From assembly GCA_030426265.1 (NCBI GenBank), contig JAUHYP010000004.1, positions 89,427 to 153,426 on the forward strand: a stretch of DNA of 64,000 bases, given 5' to 3'. The notes beneath the pieces are model-generated. The model made no database searches. It was not told the origin of the DNA and was given only the letters and a program-made list of their open reading frames with translations. Below are positions 43,470-51,830 of the stretch, one piece after another. Position 1 is the first letter of the stretch, and each line of letters starts with the position of its first letter. The position numbers and the translations under genes are program-made. This DNA is from Gammaproteobacteria bacterium. Lineage in GTDB: Bacteria; Pseudomonadota; Gammaproteobacteria; Xanthomonadales; SZUA-36.

Positions 43470-45623
43470 ATGTACCAGCAACGCCAACTGTCCCGCATCA
43501 TCGCCACCGCCTGCGTCGTCATGGGCCTGGCCGCCTGCAAGCAGACCGATCAGGCCGAGTCGGACAATGCCGTGGCGGAAATGCCCGAGACCTCGCCGGC
43601 CGTCGCGGTGACGGACTACAGCCCGCCGTCGGTCGACCTGATCTCGAGGGACAAGATCTTCGGCAACCCGGAGCGGGCGCAGGGGCGCGTCAGCCCGGAC
43701 GGTTCGACCATCAGCTGGCTTGCCCCCGTGGATGGCGTGCTCAACGTCTGGGTGGCGCCTGCCTCCGATCCGGGCGCTGCCCGGCCCATCACCAGTGATG
43801 ACTATCGTGGCATCAACAACCACTTCTGGGCCCCCAATGGGCAGTTCGTCTACTTCCTGCAGGACAAGGGCGGCACGGAGAACTTCCAGGTCTACGCCGC
43901 CAATGTCGAGATCGGCGAGGTGCGCAGCCTGACGCCCCAGGACGAAGGGGTTCGCGCCACCGTCGAGGGCGTCTCGCGCAACAAGCCGGACAAGATCCTG
44001 GTCGGGTCCAATGACCGCAACGCCCAGGTGTTCGACCTGTACGAGGTCGATACGGCCTCCGGCAGCAAGACGCTGGTCCAGGAGAACCCCGGCTACGCCG
44101 CCTGGCTGGTGGACAATGACCTCGCGCCGCGTTTCGGCATGATGCAGGTCCCCGGAGGCGGCGCGCACATCGTCGATTTCGACGGCGAGGTCCTGGTCGA
44201 CATTCCGGCGGAAGATTTCCTGACCACACAACCGCTCGGTTTCGACGGCACCAACGAACACCTCTACTGGGTCGACAGCAGGAACCGTGACAAGGCGGCC
44301 CTGGTCACGATCGCCACCGACGATGGCGCCGTCGAGGTCGTGGCGGAACCGGAACAGGCCGACATCAGCGATGTGCTGATCCACCCGGCCACCAACGAAC
44401 TCCTGGCCCACGCCTCGAACTACCTGAAGAACGAGTGGACGGCGCTGGACGACGGCGTCGCTGCCGATCTCGCGTTCCTGGAGGCGAACCTGGAGGGCGA
44501 GTTCAGTTTCCCTTCCGCTTCCGACGATCTGTCGAAGGTCGTGGTGTACAACGGTTCGGCCACTGCGCCGGGCGTGTACTACCTGTATGACCGCGAGGCG
44601 AAGACCCTGGAAAAACTCATGAGCACGCGACCCGATCTCGACAACGCGCCGCTGCAGCCCATGCACCCGGTGGAAATCCCCTCGCGCGATGGCCTGACCC
44701 TGGTGTCCTACCTGACCCTGCCGGCCGGATCCGACGCCGACGGCGACGGCCGCCCCGAGGCGCCCGTGCCCATGGTGCTCTGGGTGCACGGCGGTCCCTG
44801 GGCGCGTGACTCCTACGGCTACAACGCGGTCCATCAGTGGCTGGCCAACCGTGGCTACGCCGTGTTGTCAGTGAACTATCGCGGCTCCACCGGGTTCGGC
44901 AAGCAGTTCGTCAACGCCGCAGTGAAGGAGTTCGCCGCCAAGATGCACGACGACCTGATCGACGGCGTGAACTGGGCCATCGAGAATGGCGTCGCGCTGA
45001 AGGACAAGGTCGCCATCGGCGGCGGATCCTATGGCGGTTACGCCACCCTGATCGGCGTCACCTTCACGCCCGACACCTTCGCCTGTGGCGTCGACATCGT
45101 CGGGCCATCCAGCCTGGTCACCCTGGTGGAAAGCTTCCCCGAGTACTGGAAGCCGTTCCTGGAAGGCACCTGGTTCAAGTACGTCGGCGACCCGACGGAT
45201 CCTGAGCAACGCGAGGACATGTTGAGCCGTTCAGCCATCACCCGTGTGGACGACATCGCCGTGCCGCTGCTGATCGGGCAGGGCGAGAACGATCCACGCG
45301 TGACCAAGCTCGAAAGCGACCAGCTGGTGGAAGCCATGGCCTCCCGCGGGCTGCCCGTGACCTATGTGAACTTCCCCGACGAGGGACATGGCTTCGCGCG
45401 GCCGGAAAACCGCCTGGCCTTCTTTGCCGTGATGGAAGGCTTCCTGGCCGAGTGCCTGGGTGGACGCGCCGAGCCGATCGGCGACGCCTTCGACGGATCC
45501 ACGGTGCAGATCCTGCACGGCGCCGACTACGTGGACGGCCTGGCCGAAGCGGTCGAGGCCTTCGAGGCCTCGAAGCCCGCCGAGCCGGCCGCAGAGCCCA
45601 CGGCCGAGTCGACGGGATCCTGA
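43470..45623 (+). CDS. S9-family (prolyl oligopeptidase-like) peptidase lipoprotein
   Basis: A 717-aa periplasmic lipoprotein (lipobox LAAC, then KQTDQ). An N-terminal beta-propeller (about 55-390) is followed by an alpha/beta hydrolase domain with HGGPWARDSYGY, nucleophile S520 in GGGSYGG, D608 in GENDPRV and H640 in DEGHGF. This is the acylaminoacyl-peptidase/dipeptidyl-peptidase layout; it would release short peptides. ATG 43470 has GGAG upstream. The last 60 residues are an Ala/Glu-rich tail not needed for the fold. Confidence 0.92.
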   Translation: MYQQRQLSRIIATACVVMGLAACKQTDQAESDNAVAEMPETSPAVAVTDYSPPSVDLISRDKIFGNPERAQGRVSPDGSTISWLAPVDGVLNVWVAPASDPGAARPITSDDYRGINNHFWAPNGQFVYFLQDKGGTENFQVYAANVEIGEVRSLTPQDEGVRATVEGVSRNKPDKILVGSNDRNAQVFDLYEVDTASGSKTLVQENPGYAAWLVDNDLAPRFGMMQVPGGGAHIVDFDGEVLVDIPAEDFLTTQPLGFDGTNEHLYWVDSRNRDKAALVTIATDDGAVEVVAEPEQADISDVLIHPATNELLAHASNYLKNEWTALDDGVAADLAFLEANLEGEFSFPSASDDLSKVVVYNGSATAPGVYYLYDREAKTLEKLMSTRPDLDNAPLQPMHPVEIPSRDGLTLVSYLTLPAGSDADGDGRPEAPVPMVLWVHGGPWARDSYGYNAVHQWLANRGYAVLSVNYRGSTGFGKQFVNAAVKEFAAKMHDDLIDGVNWAIENGVALKDKVAIGGGSYGGYATLIGVTFTPDTFACGVDIVGPSSLVTLVESFPEYWKPFLEGTWFKYVGDPTDPEQREDMLSRSAITRVDDIAVPLLIGQGENDPRVTKLESDQLVEAMASRGLPVTYVNFPDEGHGFARPENRLAFFAVMEGFLAECLGGRAEPIGDAFDGSTVQILHGADYVDGLAEAVEAFEASKPAEPAAEPTAESTGS

Positions 45624-45670
45624 CGGCGCCCGTCGTTCTCGTTCTCGAGGTCGCATCCGGGCGCTGAAAC

Positions 45671-46417
45671 ATGGCGAAGGTGCTCGTATTTCAGCACGTG
45701 GCCTCGGAGCCACTCGGAACGCTCGACCCGCTGCTGCGTCGGCGGGGCCACCGTATCCGCTACGTGAACTTCCACCGTGATCCGGGCGCGAAGCCCAATA
45801 TGGATCGCTACCAGGGGCTGATCGTGCTGGGCGGGCCGATGATGCCGGACCAGCAGGATCGCTACCCGCACCTGGCGACCGAGATGCGCTGCATCGAGCA
45901 GGCCCTGGCCCAGGGCAAGCCGGTGCTGGGCATCTGCCTGGGCGCCCAGTTGCTGGCCCACACCCTGGGCGCGCCGATCGCAGCGGGGCGTGAGTGGGAG
46001 ATCGGCTGGTACCCGCTCGAACCCACGGAACATGCCTCAGCCGACCCGGTGTTCTCCCGGCTGGCCCGGCCCCGGCCCGTGTTCCAGTGGCATGGCTATA
46101 CTTTCGGCCTGCCGGCGGGCGCCGTTCACCTCGCACGCTCGGAGCGTTGCGAGTACCAGGCCTTCCGGTACGGGGAACAGGCCTACGGCTTCCAGTTCCA
46201 CCTGGAACTGGACGAACGCCTGATCAACCGCTGGCTGAACCTGCCTTCCCTGCTCGCCGAACTCGCGGAAAGCGGCGTACCGCACGACGCCGACACCATT
46301 CGGCGCCAGACCCACGAACTGATCGATGACTCCGTCGCGCTCAGCCACGAGGTCTTTGGCGCCTTTCTCGACGCGCTGGCCGAGCCGGCCGGTCGTCTCC
46401 ACCTCGCTTCGAGGTAA
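45671..46417 (+). CDS. Class I glutamine amidotransferase-like protein
   Basis: A 248-aa cytoplasmic protein with the class I triad: C89 in GICLGAQLLA, H177 and E179 in GFQFHLELDE. There is no synthetase domain, so it belongs to the stand-alone amidotransferase group (YfeJ/gamma-glutamyl-type), whose acceptor is unknown. The glucokinase gene starts seven bases after its stop and the two are surely co-transcribed; a functional link between them is not evident. Confidence 0.85.
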   Translation: MAKVLVFQHVASEPLGTLDPLLRRRGHRIRYVNFHRDPGAKPNMDRYQGLIVLGGPMMPDQQDRYPHLATEMRCIEQALAQGKPVLGICLGAQLLAHTLGAPIAAGREWEIGWYPLEPTEHASADPVFSRLARPRPVFQWHGYTFGLPAGAVHLARSERCEYQAFRYGEQAYGFQFHLELDERLINRWLNLPSLLAELAESGVPHDADTIRRQTHELIDDSVALSHEVFGAFLDALAEPAGRLHLASR

Positions 46418-46424
46418 AGCGTTC

Positions 46425-47393
46425 ATGATTCTCGCGGGCGACATCGGCGGCACCAAGACCACGCTGGCACTGTTCGAACGGGCAGGAGGGGAGAGTGCGC
46501 CCCTGCACGAGACGCGTTTTGAAAGCGGCCGCTACGGATCGCTGGAATCGATCGTCAGGGAATTCCTGGACGCCACCGGTGCGCGACCCGACGCGGCCTG
46601 CTTTGGCGTGGCCGGTGCTGTCGCGAACGGGCGGGCGCAGGTCACGAACCTGCCGTGGCTGATCGACGCTGAGGCGCTGGGGCAGGCCCTCGACATTTCC
46701 CGCGTACGACTGCTCAACGACCTGGAAGCCATCGCCACGGCCGTGCCCGTGGTGCGGGACGACGCCCTGCACACGCTGCACCCGGGCGTGCCGGTCGCCG
46801 AGGCGAACAAGCTGGTGGTCGCCCCAGGCACCGGGCTGGGCGCCGCGTTCCTGGTGTGGACCGGTCACGAATACCGCGCCTGCCCCAGCGAGGGCGGGCA
46901 CATGTCGTTTTCTCCGCGCAACGCCCAGGAGACGGAATTGCTCCGCCACATGCAGCGGCGCACCGATCACGTGAGTTTCGAGCGGGTGTGTTCGGGCAGC
47001 TTCCTGCCCAACATCTATGGCTTCCTGCTGGGTCAGGGCAGCTACCCCGAGCCCGCCTGGCTGGGCGAGGCCCTGGGCGGCGCCGACGACCCCACGCCGG
47101 TGATCGTCCAGGCCGCGCTGGCCGAACGCGCCGACATCTGCGTCGCCACGCTGGACATGTTCGTGCGCATGCTGGGCACCTTCATCGGCAACCTGGCCGT
47201 GACGCTGCTGCCCCGGGGCGGCATCTACCTGGGAGGCGGCATCCCGCCGCGCATCCTGGACCGCCTGCAGCAGCCGGACTTCCACAATGCCATCACCGAC
47301 AAGGGACGTTTCAGCGCGCTGTGCACCAGCCTGCCGGTGCATGTCATGCTGGATCCCGCCATACCCCTGCGCGGGGCGGCCCGGGCCAGCTGA
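46425..47393 (+). CDS. glk: Glucokinase
   Basis: A 322-aa sugar kinase of the E. coli Glk type that phosphorylates glucose at the 6-OH with ATP. Motifs: ATP-binding DIGGTKTTLAL at the start, LLNDLEAIATAVP with the catalytic Asp, APGTGLGAAFL, and SEGGHMSFSPRN. ATG 46425 has GAGGTAA seven bases upstream. It lies just beyond the amino-sugar island, convergent with the sialidase-like gene (six-base gap), and would serve the glucose branch; some relatives also accept other hexoses. Confidence 0.92.
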   Translation: MILAGDIGGTKTTLALFERAGGESAPLHETRFESGRYGSLESIVREFLDATGARPDAACFGVAGAVANGRAQVTNLPWLIDAEALGQALDISRVRLLNDLEAIATAVPVVRDDALHTLHPGVPVAEANKLVVAPGTGLGAAFLVWTGHEYRACPSEGGHMSFSPRNAQETELLRHMQRRTDHVSFERVCSGSFLPNIYGFLLGQGSYPEPAWLGEALGGADDPTPVIVQAALAERADICVATLDMFVRMLGTFIGNLAVTLLPRGGIYLGGGIPPRILDRLQQPDFHNAITDKGRFSALCTSLPVHVMLDPAIPLRGAARAS

Positions 47394-47399
47394 ACCGGA

Positions 47400-48452
47400 T
47401 CAGTCCCCGGGCGCCAGGCGCTCCGGATCCAGGACCACGTGGCGGATGTCCCGGCGGCCCCGCGTATAGCTGACGTGGATGCGCCCGTCGCGCGCCTGGA
47501 TGACGGCCGGATACGCATAACCTTCGCGCAGGGGCTCGTCCTCCAGCACCCGCACTTGCCGCCAGCGAACGCCGTCGTCCGACAGGGCGATGGACAACGG
47601 GTAGCGCGGCCCCTTGCCGGGCGTTTCGGGGGCATGGGCGGCATGGTTGTAGACCAGCAGCTGCCGCCCGTCCTGCAGCGTCACTGCGTCCGTTCCGGAA
47701 TTGGGGTTGGGCAGGTCGATCGCCGTCATGGGCGACCAGGTCCTGCCCCGGTCGGACGACCAGGTGGCCGCGATCACGCCCTGGCGGGTACGGGCCACGG
47801 CCTGCAATCGCCCGTCGGCATGAAACAGGATGCTGGGCTGAATGGCGTCGAGTCCCGGTCCGGGGTCGACGTCGGCGCCGAGGTGCCAACTCGCCCCCTG
47901 ATCTTCACTTCGTTCGAAGCGCAGGCGCCAGCCCTGTTCGTCCTCGATGCTGGACGGTGAAATCCAGGCGCCCATGCCGGACGTGACCGGCTTGTTCTTG
48001 ATCGGTCCCAGGATGCCTTCCGGAAGGGGGTGCGCCTCGCCCCAGGTGACGCCGCCGTCCCCCGAGGTTTTCACCATTCCCCACCACTCACGCGGGTTGG
48101 GGCCGACCTTGTAGAACAGGTGCAGCGGCCCGCCGTCGGGCTGAAACAGCACCGGGTTCCAGGCCGGCAGGAAGCGGCCGTCCGCCTGCTCGCCGGTGGC
48201 GGCTTCCACGCCTGCCGCCCAGCCATCGCCGTCATTCAATGCGACGTACACCGCCACCCGTGGATGGCGCTCATGCAAGCCACCGAACCAGGCCGCCACC
48301 AGCCGGCCGTCGGGTGTTTCGGCCAGCGTGGAGGCGTGGCTCTGGGGGTAGGGTGCATCGGGATTGATGGTGGCGCGCGCCAGCACGGATTCGTCCGCCA
48401 TCGCGCTGGCGAGCATGAACAACGGGCAGATGAGCGCAGCGCGCCATGCCAT
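47400..48452 (-). CDS. Secreted sialidase-like BNR-repeat propeller
   Basis: A 350-aa exported protein (signal peptide MAWRAALICPLFMLASAMA). It contains four Asp boxes (SGDGGVTW, SEDQGASW, SSDRGRTW, SDDGVRW), the mark of six-bladed sialidase-fold propellers. The strong motifs WNPVLFQPDGGPLHLFYKVG, WWGMVKTS, IQPSILFHADGRLQA and LPNPNSGTDAVTL define a widespread sialidase-like subfamily. The FRIP motif of true sialidases is absent, so sialic acid is doubtful as substrate. It is downstream of nagA on the same strand (110-base gap), which suggests a role in glycan breakdown. Confidence 0.8.
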   Translation of the reverse strand: MAWRAALICPLFMLASAMADESVLARATINPDAPYPQSHASTLAETPDGRLVAAWFGGLHERHPRVAVYVALNDGDGWAAGVEAATGEQADGRFLPAWNPVLFQPDGGPLHLFYKVGPNPREWWGMVKTSGDGGVTWGEAHPLPEGILGPIKNKPVTSGMGAWISPSSIEDEQGWRLRFERSEDQGASWHLGADVDPGPGLDAIQPSILFHADGRLQAVARTRQGVIAATWSSDRGRTWSPMTAIDLPNPNSGTDAVTLQDGRQLLVYNHAAHAPETPGKGPRYPLSIALSDDGVRWRQVRVLEDEPLREGYAYPAVIQARDGRIHVSYTRGRRDIRHVVLDPERLAPGD

Positions 48453-48562
48453 CGGTGAAATCTGATTCAACGGGTTCGCTCGCGGGTTCGGGGTGGGCAG
48501 AATACACCGTTGGGGCGGCCGGGCCGCCAGCCTTTCCCCGCCGAACTCGCGCCCTGCCGGGC

Positions 48563-49750
48563 TCAGACCGGTCGCGTCCCCCCGGAAGCGGTCCAGGCCG
48601 TGCGTCCGCCGATGATGGTGGCGACGGGCCGGAGGTCGTAGTCGAGGATGGCGAAATCGGCCGCCAGCCCGGTCGCAATCGCGCCGCGTTCGCCTGTGAT
48701 GCCGAGAAACGCCGCGGGCGTGGTGCTGGCCATGACGGCCGCATCGGACAGGCTGCAGCCGGTGATGCGCCGGATGTTGCGCACGGCAGAGGCCATGTCC
48801 AGGCAGGAACCGGCCAGCGCGCCACGTTCGTCGCGGCAGATACCGTCCACTACGCTCACTTTCGCGCCCAGCAGCTCGAAGTGCTCGAGCTGCGTGCCCA
48901 CCGGCGGCATGGCGTCGGTCACCAGCACCATCCGGTCCCGGCCCTTGCAACGCCAGGCGATGCGCACGGACGTGTCGGAAACATGCACGCCGTCGGCGAT
49001 CAGGCCACAGTACGCGGCCTCGCTGTCGAGGGCGGCGCCCACCATACCCGGCTCCCGCGAGCCGAGTGGCGACATGGCGTTGAACAGGTGGGTGATGCCG
49101 CTGAGGCCTTCATCGATGGCCGCCACCAGTTCGGCGCCGGTCGCGGCGCTGTGTCCGGCGCTGACCGTGAAGCCCCGTTCCACCAGGCGCCGGACCATGC
49201 CCGGTTCCAGGCATTCCGGCGCCACGGTGATCAGGGTGGGGCCGTGCTCCAGGGGGCGCAACTGCTCGAGCACGGGGGCGGTCAGGGCGCGGATCTTGGC
49301 GGCGTCGTGCACGCCGCGGCGCGCTTCGTTGATGAACGGCCCCTCGATGTGCAGGCCCAGCAAGCCGGGCAGGCCGGCGGCGATGGCGGCATCGACGGCC
49401 TCCCGGCCACGCTCGACCACCTCGAGGTCGTCACTGATCAGGGTGGCCAGCATCGCGGTGGTGCCAAAGGCTGCGTGCGCCCGGGTCATCATGCGCAGGC
49501 TGTCCATCGTCGGGGCATCGTTGAACAGGACGCCGCCTCCGCCGTTGACCTGGACGTCGACGAACCCGGGCAGCAGGTAGCGGCCCAGCAGGTCGATGAC
49601 GTCGGCATCGTCAGGGATGCCCGAGGTCGCCAGCGCCTCGATCCGGCCCTGCCGCAGGCACACCGCGAGGTCGTCCCGCACCCCGTCCGGGGTGACGACC
49701 CGTGCATTGATGAGCGCCGTGGGTGTATCGGTGTCGCGGATCATGGTCAC
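48563..49750 (-). CDS. nagA: N-acetylglucosamine-6-phosphate deacetylase
   Basis: A 395-aa amidohydrolase that removes acetate from GlcNAc-6-phosphate to give glucosamine-6-phosphate. Motifs: GFVDVQVNGGGGVLFND, metal ligands in LHIEGPF, AGHSAA and THLFNAMS, and the catalytic Asp in LVTDAMPP. The start is GTG 49750 or ATG 49744; GTG overlaps the nagB-II stop (GTGA). The next step is done by the adjacent NagB-II. Confidence 0.95.
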   Translation of the reverse strand: MTMIRDTDTPTALINARVVTPDGVRDDLAVCLRQGRIEALATSGIPDDADVIDLLGRYLLPGFVDVQVNGGGGVLFNDAPTMDSLRMMTRAHAAFGTTAMLATLISDDLEVVERGREAVDAAIAAGLPGLLGLHIEGPFINEARRGVHDAAKIRALTAPVLEQLRPLEHGPTLITVAPECLEPGMVRRLVERGFTVSAGHSAATGAELVAAIDEGLSGITHLFNAMSPLGSREPGMVGAALDSEAAYCGLIADGVHVSDTSVRIAWRCKGRDRMVLVTDAMPPVGTQLEHFELLGAKVSVVDGICRDERGALAGSCLDMASAVRNIRRITGCSLSDAAVMASTTPAAFLGITGERGAIATGLAADFAILDYDLRPVATIIGGRTAWTASGGTRPV

Positions 49751-50826
49751 AGGGTCGCCGTGACCTTGCGCAGGAACGGTGGATTGTCAGGGTCCTGGCC
49801 CAGGGCCAGGGACAGGGAATTGGCCATCCGGTAGAAGCCCTGGATGCGCAGCATCGGCTCGACCACCGGGTGGGCGGAAGGGGTGGGCAGGGCGAGGCTG
49901 CCCGGGTGTTTCGTGCCCGCCGTGATCAGCGTGAGGCCACGCTCGGCCAGGGAAGCGACCAGCGTTTCCATGCCCTCTCGGGTGGCGTCGTCCTGGGCCA
50001 GCGCCAGGATGGGGAAGGCCTCCCGCGCGATGGTGACCGGTCCGTGCAGCACCTCGGCCGAGGAATAGGCCTCGGCATGCAACGCGCAGACTTCCTTGAA
50101 TTTCAGCGCGGCCTCCTGGGCCACGCCCAGGCCAATGCCGCGGCCCAGGGTGAACAGGCTGCGCGCCGCCATGATCGGGGGCAGGGCGGCGCTCCAGTCG
50201 GCGGCCCAGGCCTCGCTGAGCGCGCCGGGCGCCGTTTCCAGGGCCTGTTGCAGTTCCCGGTCTTCGCGCCAGGCCGCAAGCAGTTGCAGTGCGGATGACA
50301 AGGAACCGATGAAGGATTTCGTGGCGGCGACGCTCTGTTCCGGCCCGGCGTGGAGGGGCAGCACTTCGTCCGCCAGGCCGGCCAGCGGTGAATCCTCGAC
50401 ATTCACCAGGGCGATGACCGGCGCGCCGGCCGTCTTTGCCGCGCGGGCCACGGCCAGCAGGTCCGGGCTGGCGCCGGATTGCGAGATCACCACGCAGGCG
50501 CCGCGGTCGAAGCGCATCGGGGCGTCGTAGATCGAGCACACCGAGGGCGCCACCGAAGCGGTGAAAACGCCGGTCCGGGTCTCTGCCAGGTATTTGAAAA
50601 AGGTGGCCGCGTGGTCGGAACTGCCGCGGGCGACGGTCAGCAGGAAGGCCGGGTCCCGCTCGCGCAGCAGACGGCCGATCCGTCTTGCGACAGAAGCATT
50701 GCGATCGATCTGCCGTTGCACCACGTCGGCCGCCTGTGCGGCCTCCTGGAACATCCGCGTCGTGGAGGCGTCCTTCGGGGACGCGGCGGTCGGGCCGCTG
50801 GCCGGCCTGTCGTCGAGCGCGTTCAT
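49747..50826 (-). CDS. nagB-II: Glucosamine-6-phosphate deaminase, SIS-domain type (NagB-II)
   Basis: A 359-aa protein with two SIS domains (ARGSSDHAATFFKYLAE and ISQSGASPDLLAVA; the second half repeats the fold, TLGRGIGLGVAQEAALKFKE). It converts glucosamine-6-phosphate to fructose-6-phosphate and ammonia in bacteria that lack classical NagB; it resembles the isomerase half of GlmS without the glutaminase part. Position between the regulator and nagA supports the catabolic role. The start is one base after the regulator stop. Confidence 0.9.
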   Translation of the reverse strand: MNALDDRPASGPTAASPKDASTTRMFQEAAQAADVVQRQIDRNASVARRIGRLLRERDPAFLLTVARGSSDHAATFFKYLAETRTGVFTASVAPSVCSIYDAPMRFDRGACVVISQSGASPDLLAVARAAKTAGAPVIALVNVEDSPLAGLADEVLPLHAGPEQSVAATKSFIGSLSSALQLLAAWREDRELQQALETAPGALSEAWAADWSAALPPIMAARSLFTLGRGIGLGVAQEAALKFKEVCALHAEAYSSAEVLHGPVTIAREAFPILALAQDDATREGMETLVASLAERGLTLITAGTKHPGSLALPTPSAHPVVEPMLRIQGFYRMANSLSLALGQDPDNPPFLRKVTATL

Positions 50827-50827
50827 C

Positions 50828-51598
50828 TCAATCGCCCAGGCTCAGTTCGGCGACGAAGTCATAGGTGTCTCCCCGGTACCAGCTCTGCGAAAACTCGATC
50901 GCGGTCCCGTCCCGGTTGAAGCCGACCCGTTCGACCAGCAATCCGGCATCTCCTTCGCGGGCGCCGAGGAGTTCCGCCTGCTTGCCGTTCAGCAACAGGG
51001 CGCTGAGTCGCTGCAGGGCGCGGACCGGGCGGTGGCCGGTTTTCTTGAGCGCCGCGTACAGGGAGCGGTCCACTGCGTCCACCGAGGGCAGGCACTGGCC
51101 CAGGATGGTGACCTTCTCCAGCGCCATGGGGGTGCCGCCCGCAAGGCGCACACGGTGAAAACGGTAGACCCGGGTGCCGGGGCTGGCGCGCAGGGTCATG
51201 GCCTCCTCGGGGGTCACCGTTCCATCGTACCTGCCCAGCCATATGCTGTCGGCCTCCAGGCCGCGGGCCGCCATTTCTTCAGAGAACGAGTTCAGCTTGG
51301 CGAAGTTCTTTTCGACCTTGGAGCGCACGTAGGTGCCGGAACCCTGGCGGGTGTCGAGCACGTCCTCGTTGACCAGGCCCTCGATGGCCTTGCGCACCGT
51401 GATGCGGGAAACGCCGAACATGGCGGCGAGTTCCCGTTCCGGGGGCAGGACGTCGTCCGGCTTGAGCGTGCGGTCGTTGATGGCCTCGCGCAACAGGTTC
51501 TGCACCTGTCGGTACAAGGGCTGCCGGTTGTCCTCCTCCAGCTGGGTGAAGCGTTCGGCCAGCGGGGACGGGGCGTGCTTGGGGGCTGCTTCGCTCAT
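50828..51598 (-). CDS. GntR/HutC-family regulator of amino-sugar genes
   Basis: A 256-aa repressor. Winged helix-turn-helix at about 28-95 (LPPERELAAMFGVSRITVRKAIEGL, TRQGSGTYV), then a UTRA effector domain (about 110-250; RVYRFHRVRLAGGTPMALEKV, IEFSQSWYRGDTYDF). HutC regulators in this setting (NagQ/NagR, YvoA) respond to phosphorylated glucosamine or GlcNAc. It is the first gene of the nagB-II-nagA unit, and its start faces the repeats at 51611-51628, so self-regulation is likely. Confidence 0.9.
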   Translation of the reverse strand: MSEAAPKHAPSPLAERFTQLEEDNRQPLYRQVQNLLREAINDRTLKPDDVLPPERELAAMFGVSRITVRKAIEGLVNEDVLDTRQGSGTYVRSKVEKNFAKLNSFSEEMAARGLEADSIWLGRYDGTVTPEEAMTLRASPGTRVYRFHRVRLAGGTPMALEKVTILGQCLPSVDAVDRSLYAALKKTGHRPVRALQRLSALLLNGKQAELLGAREGDAGLLVERVGFNRDGTAIEFSQSWYRGDTYDFVAELSLGD

Positions 51599-51610
51599 GC
51601 CGTTACTATA

Positions 51611-51628
51611 ACCAATATAGAACCAATA
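51611..51628. promoter_or_regulatory. Candidate operator half-sites next to the regulator start
   Basis: ACCAATA occurs at 51611-51617 and 51622-51628, eleven bases apart. It is the complement of the TATTGGT-type half-site found on the far side of the same intergenic region, and it lies 13 bases before the regulator's start codon, a good place for repression. Confidence 0.5.
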
Positions 51629-51730
51629 ATTCCAAGGAAAATTTTTGTTAATTGGAGTCGAGATTATAAAACTATTAAAAACAATCAGATAAAGTCAATA
51701 TGACGGAATTGTGCAAAATTGGGTTGGCAT

Positions 51731-51777
51731 TTGGTATCAATTGGTAATATGCTTTTTGAAAATTGGTACTAACCAAT
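51731..51777. promoter_or_regulatory. Candidate operator cluster upstream of the TonB receptor
   Basis: TTGGTAT (51731-51737) and TTGGTAA (51741-51747) are ten bases apart, and ATTGGT-ACTA-ACCAAT (51762-51777) is a perfect inverted repeat. The palindrome contains GT-N4-AC, the general pattern bound by GntR/HutC proteins. A TTGGCA at 51724-51729 may serve as -35 element for the rightward promoter, overlapping these sites. Confidence 0.6.
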
Positions 51778-51830
51778 AAGCAGAACAGAAACCGCCACGA
51801 AACCCGAAAGCACACGAGGGTGTAGAAGCC

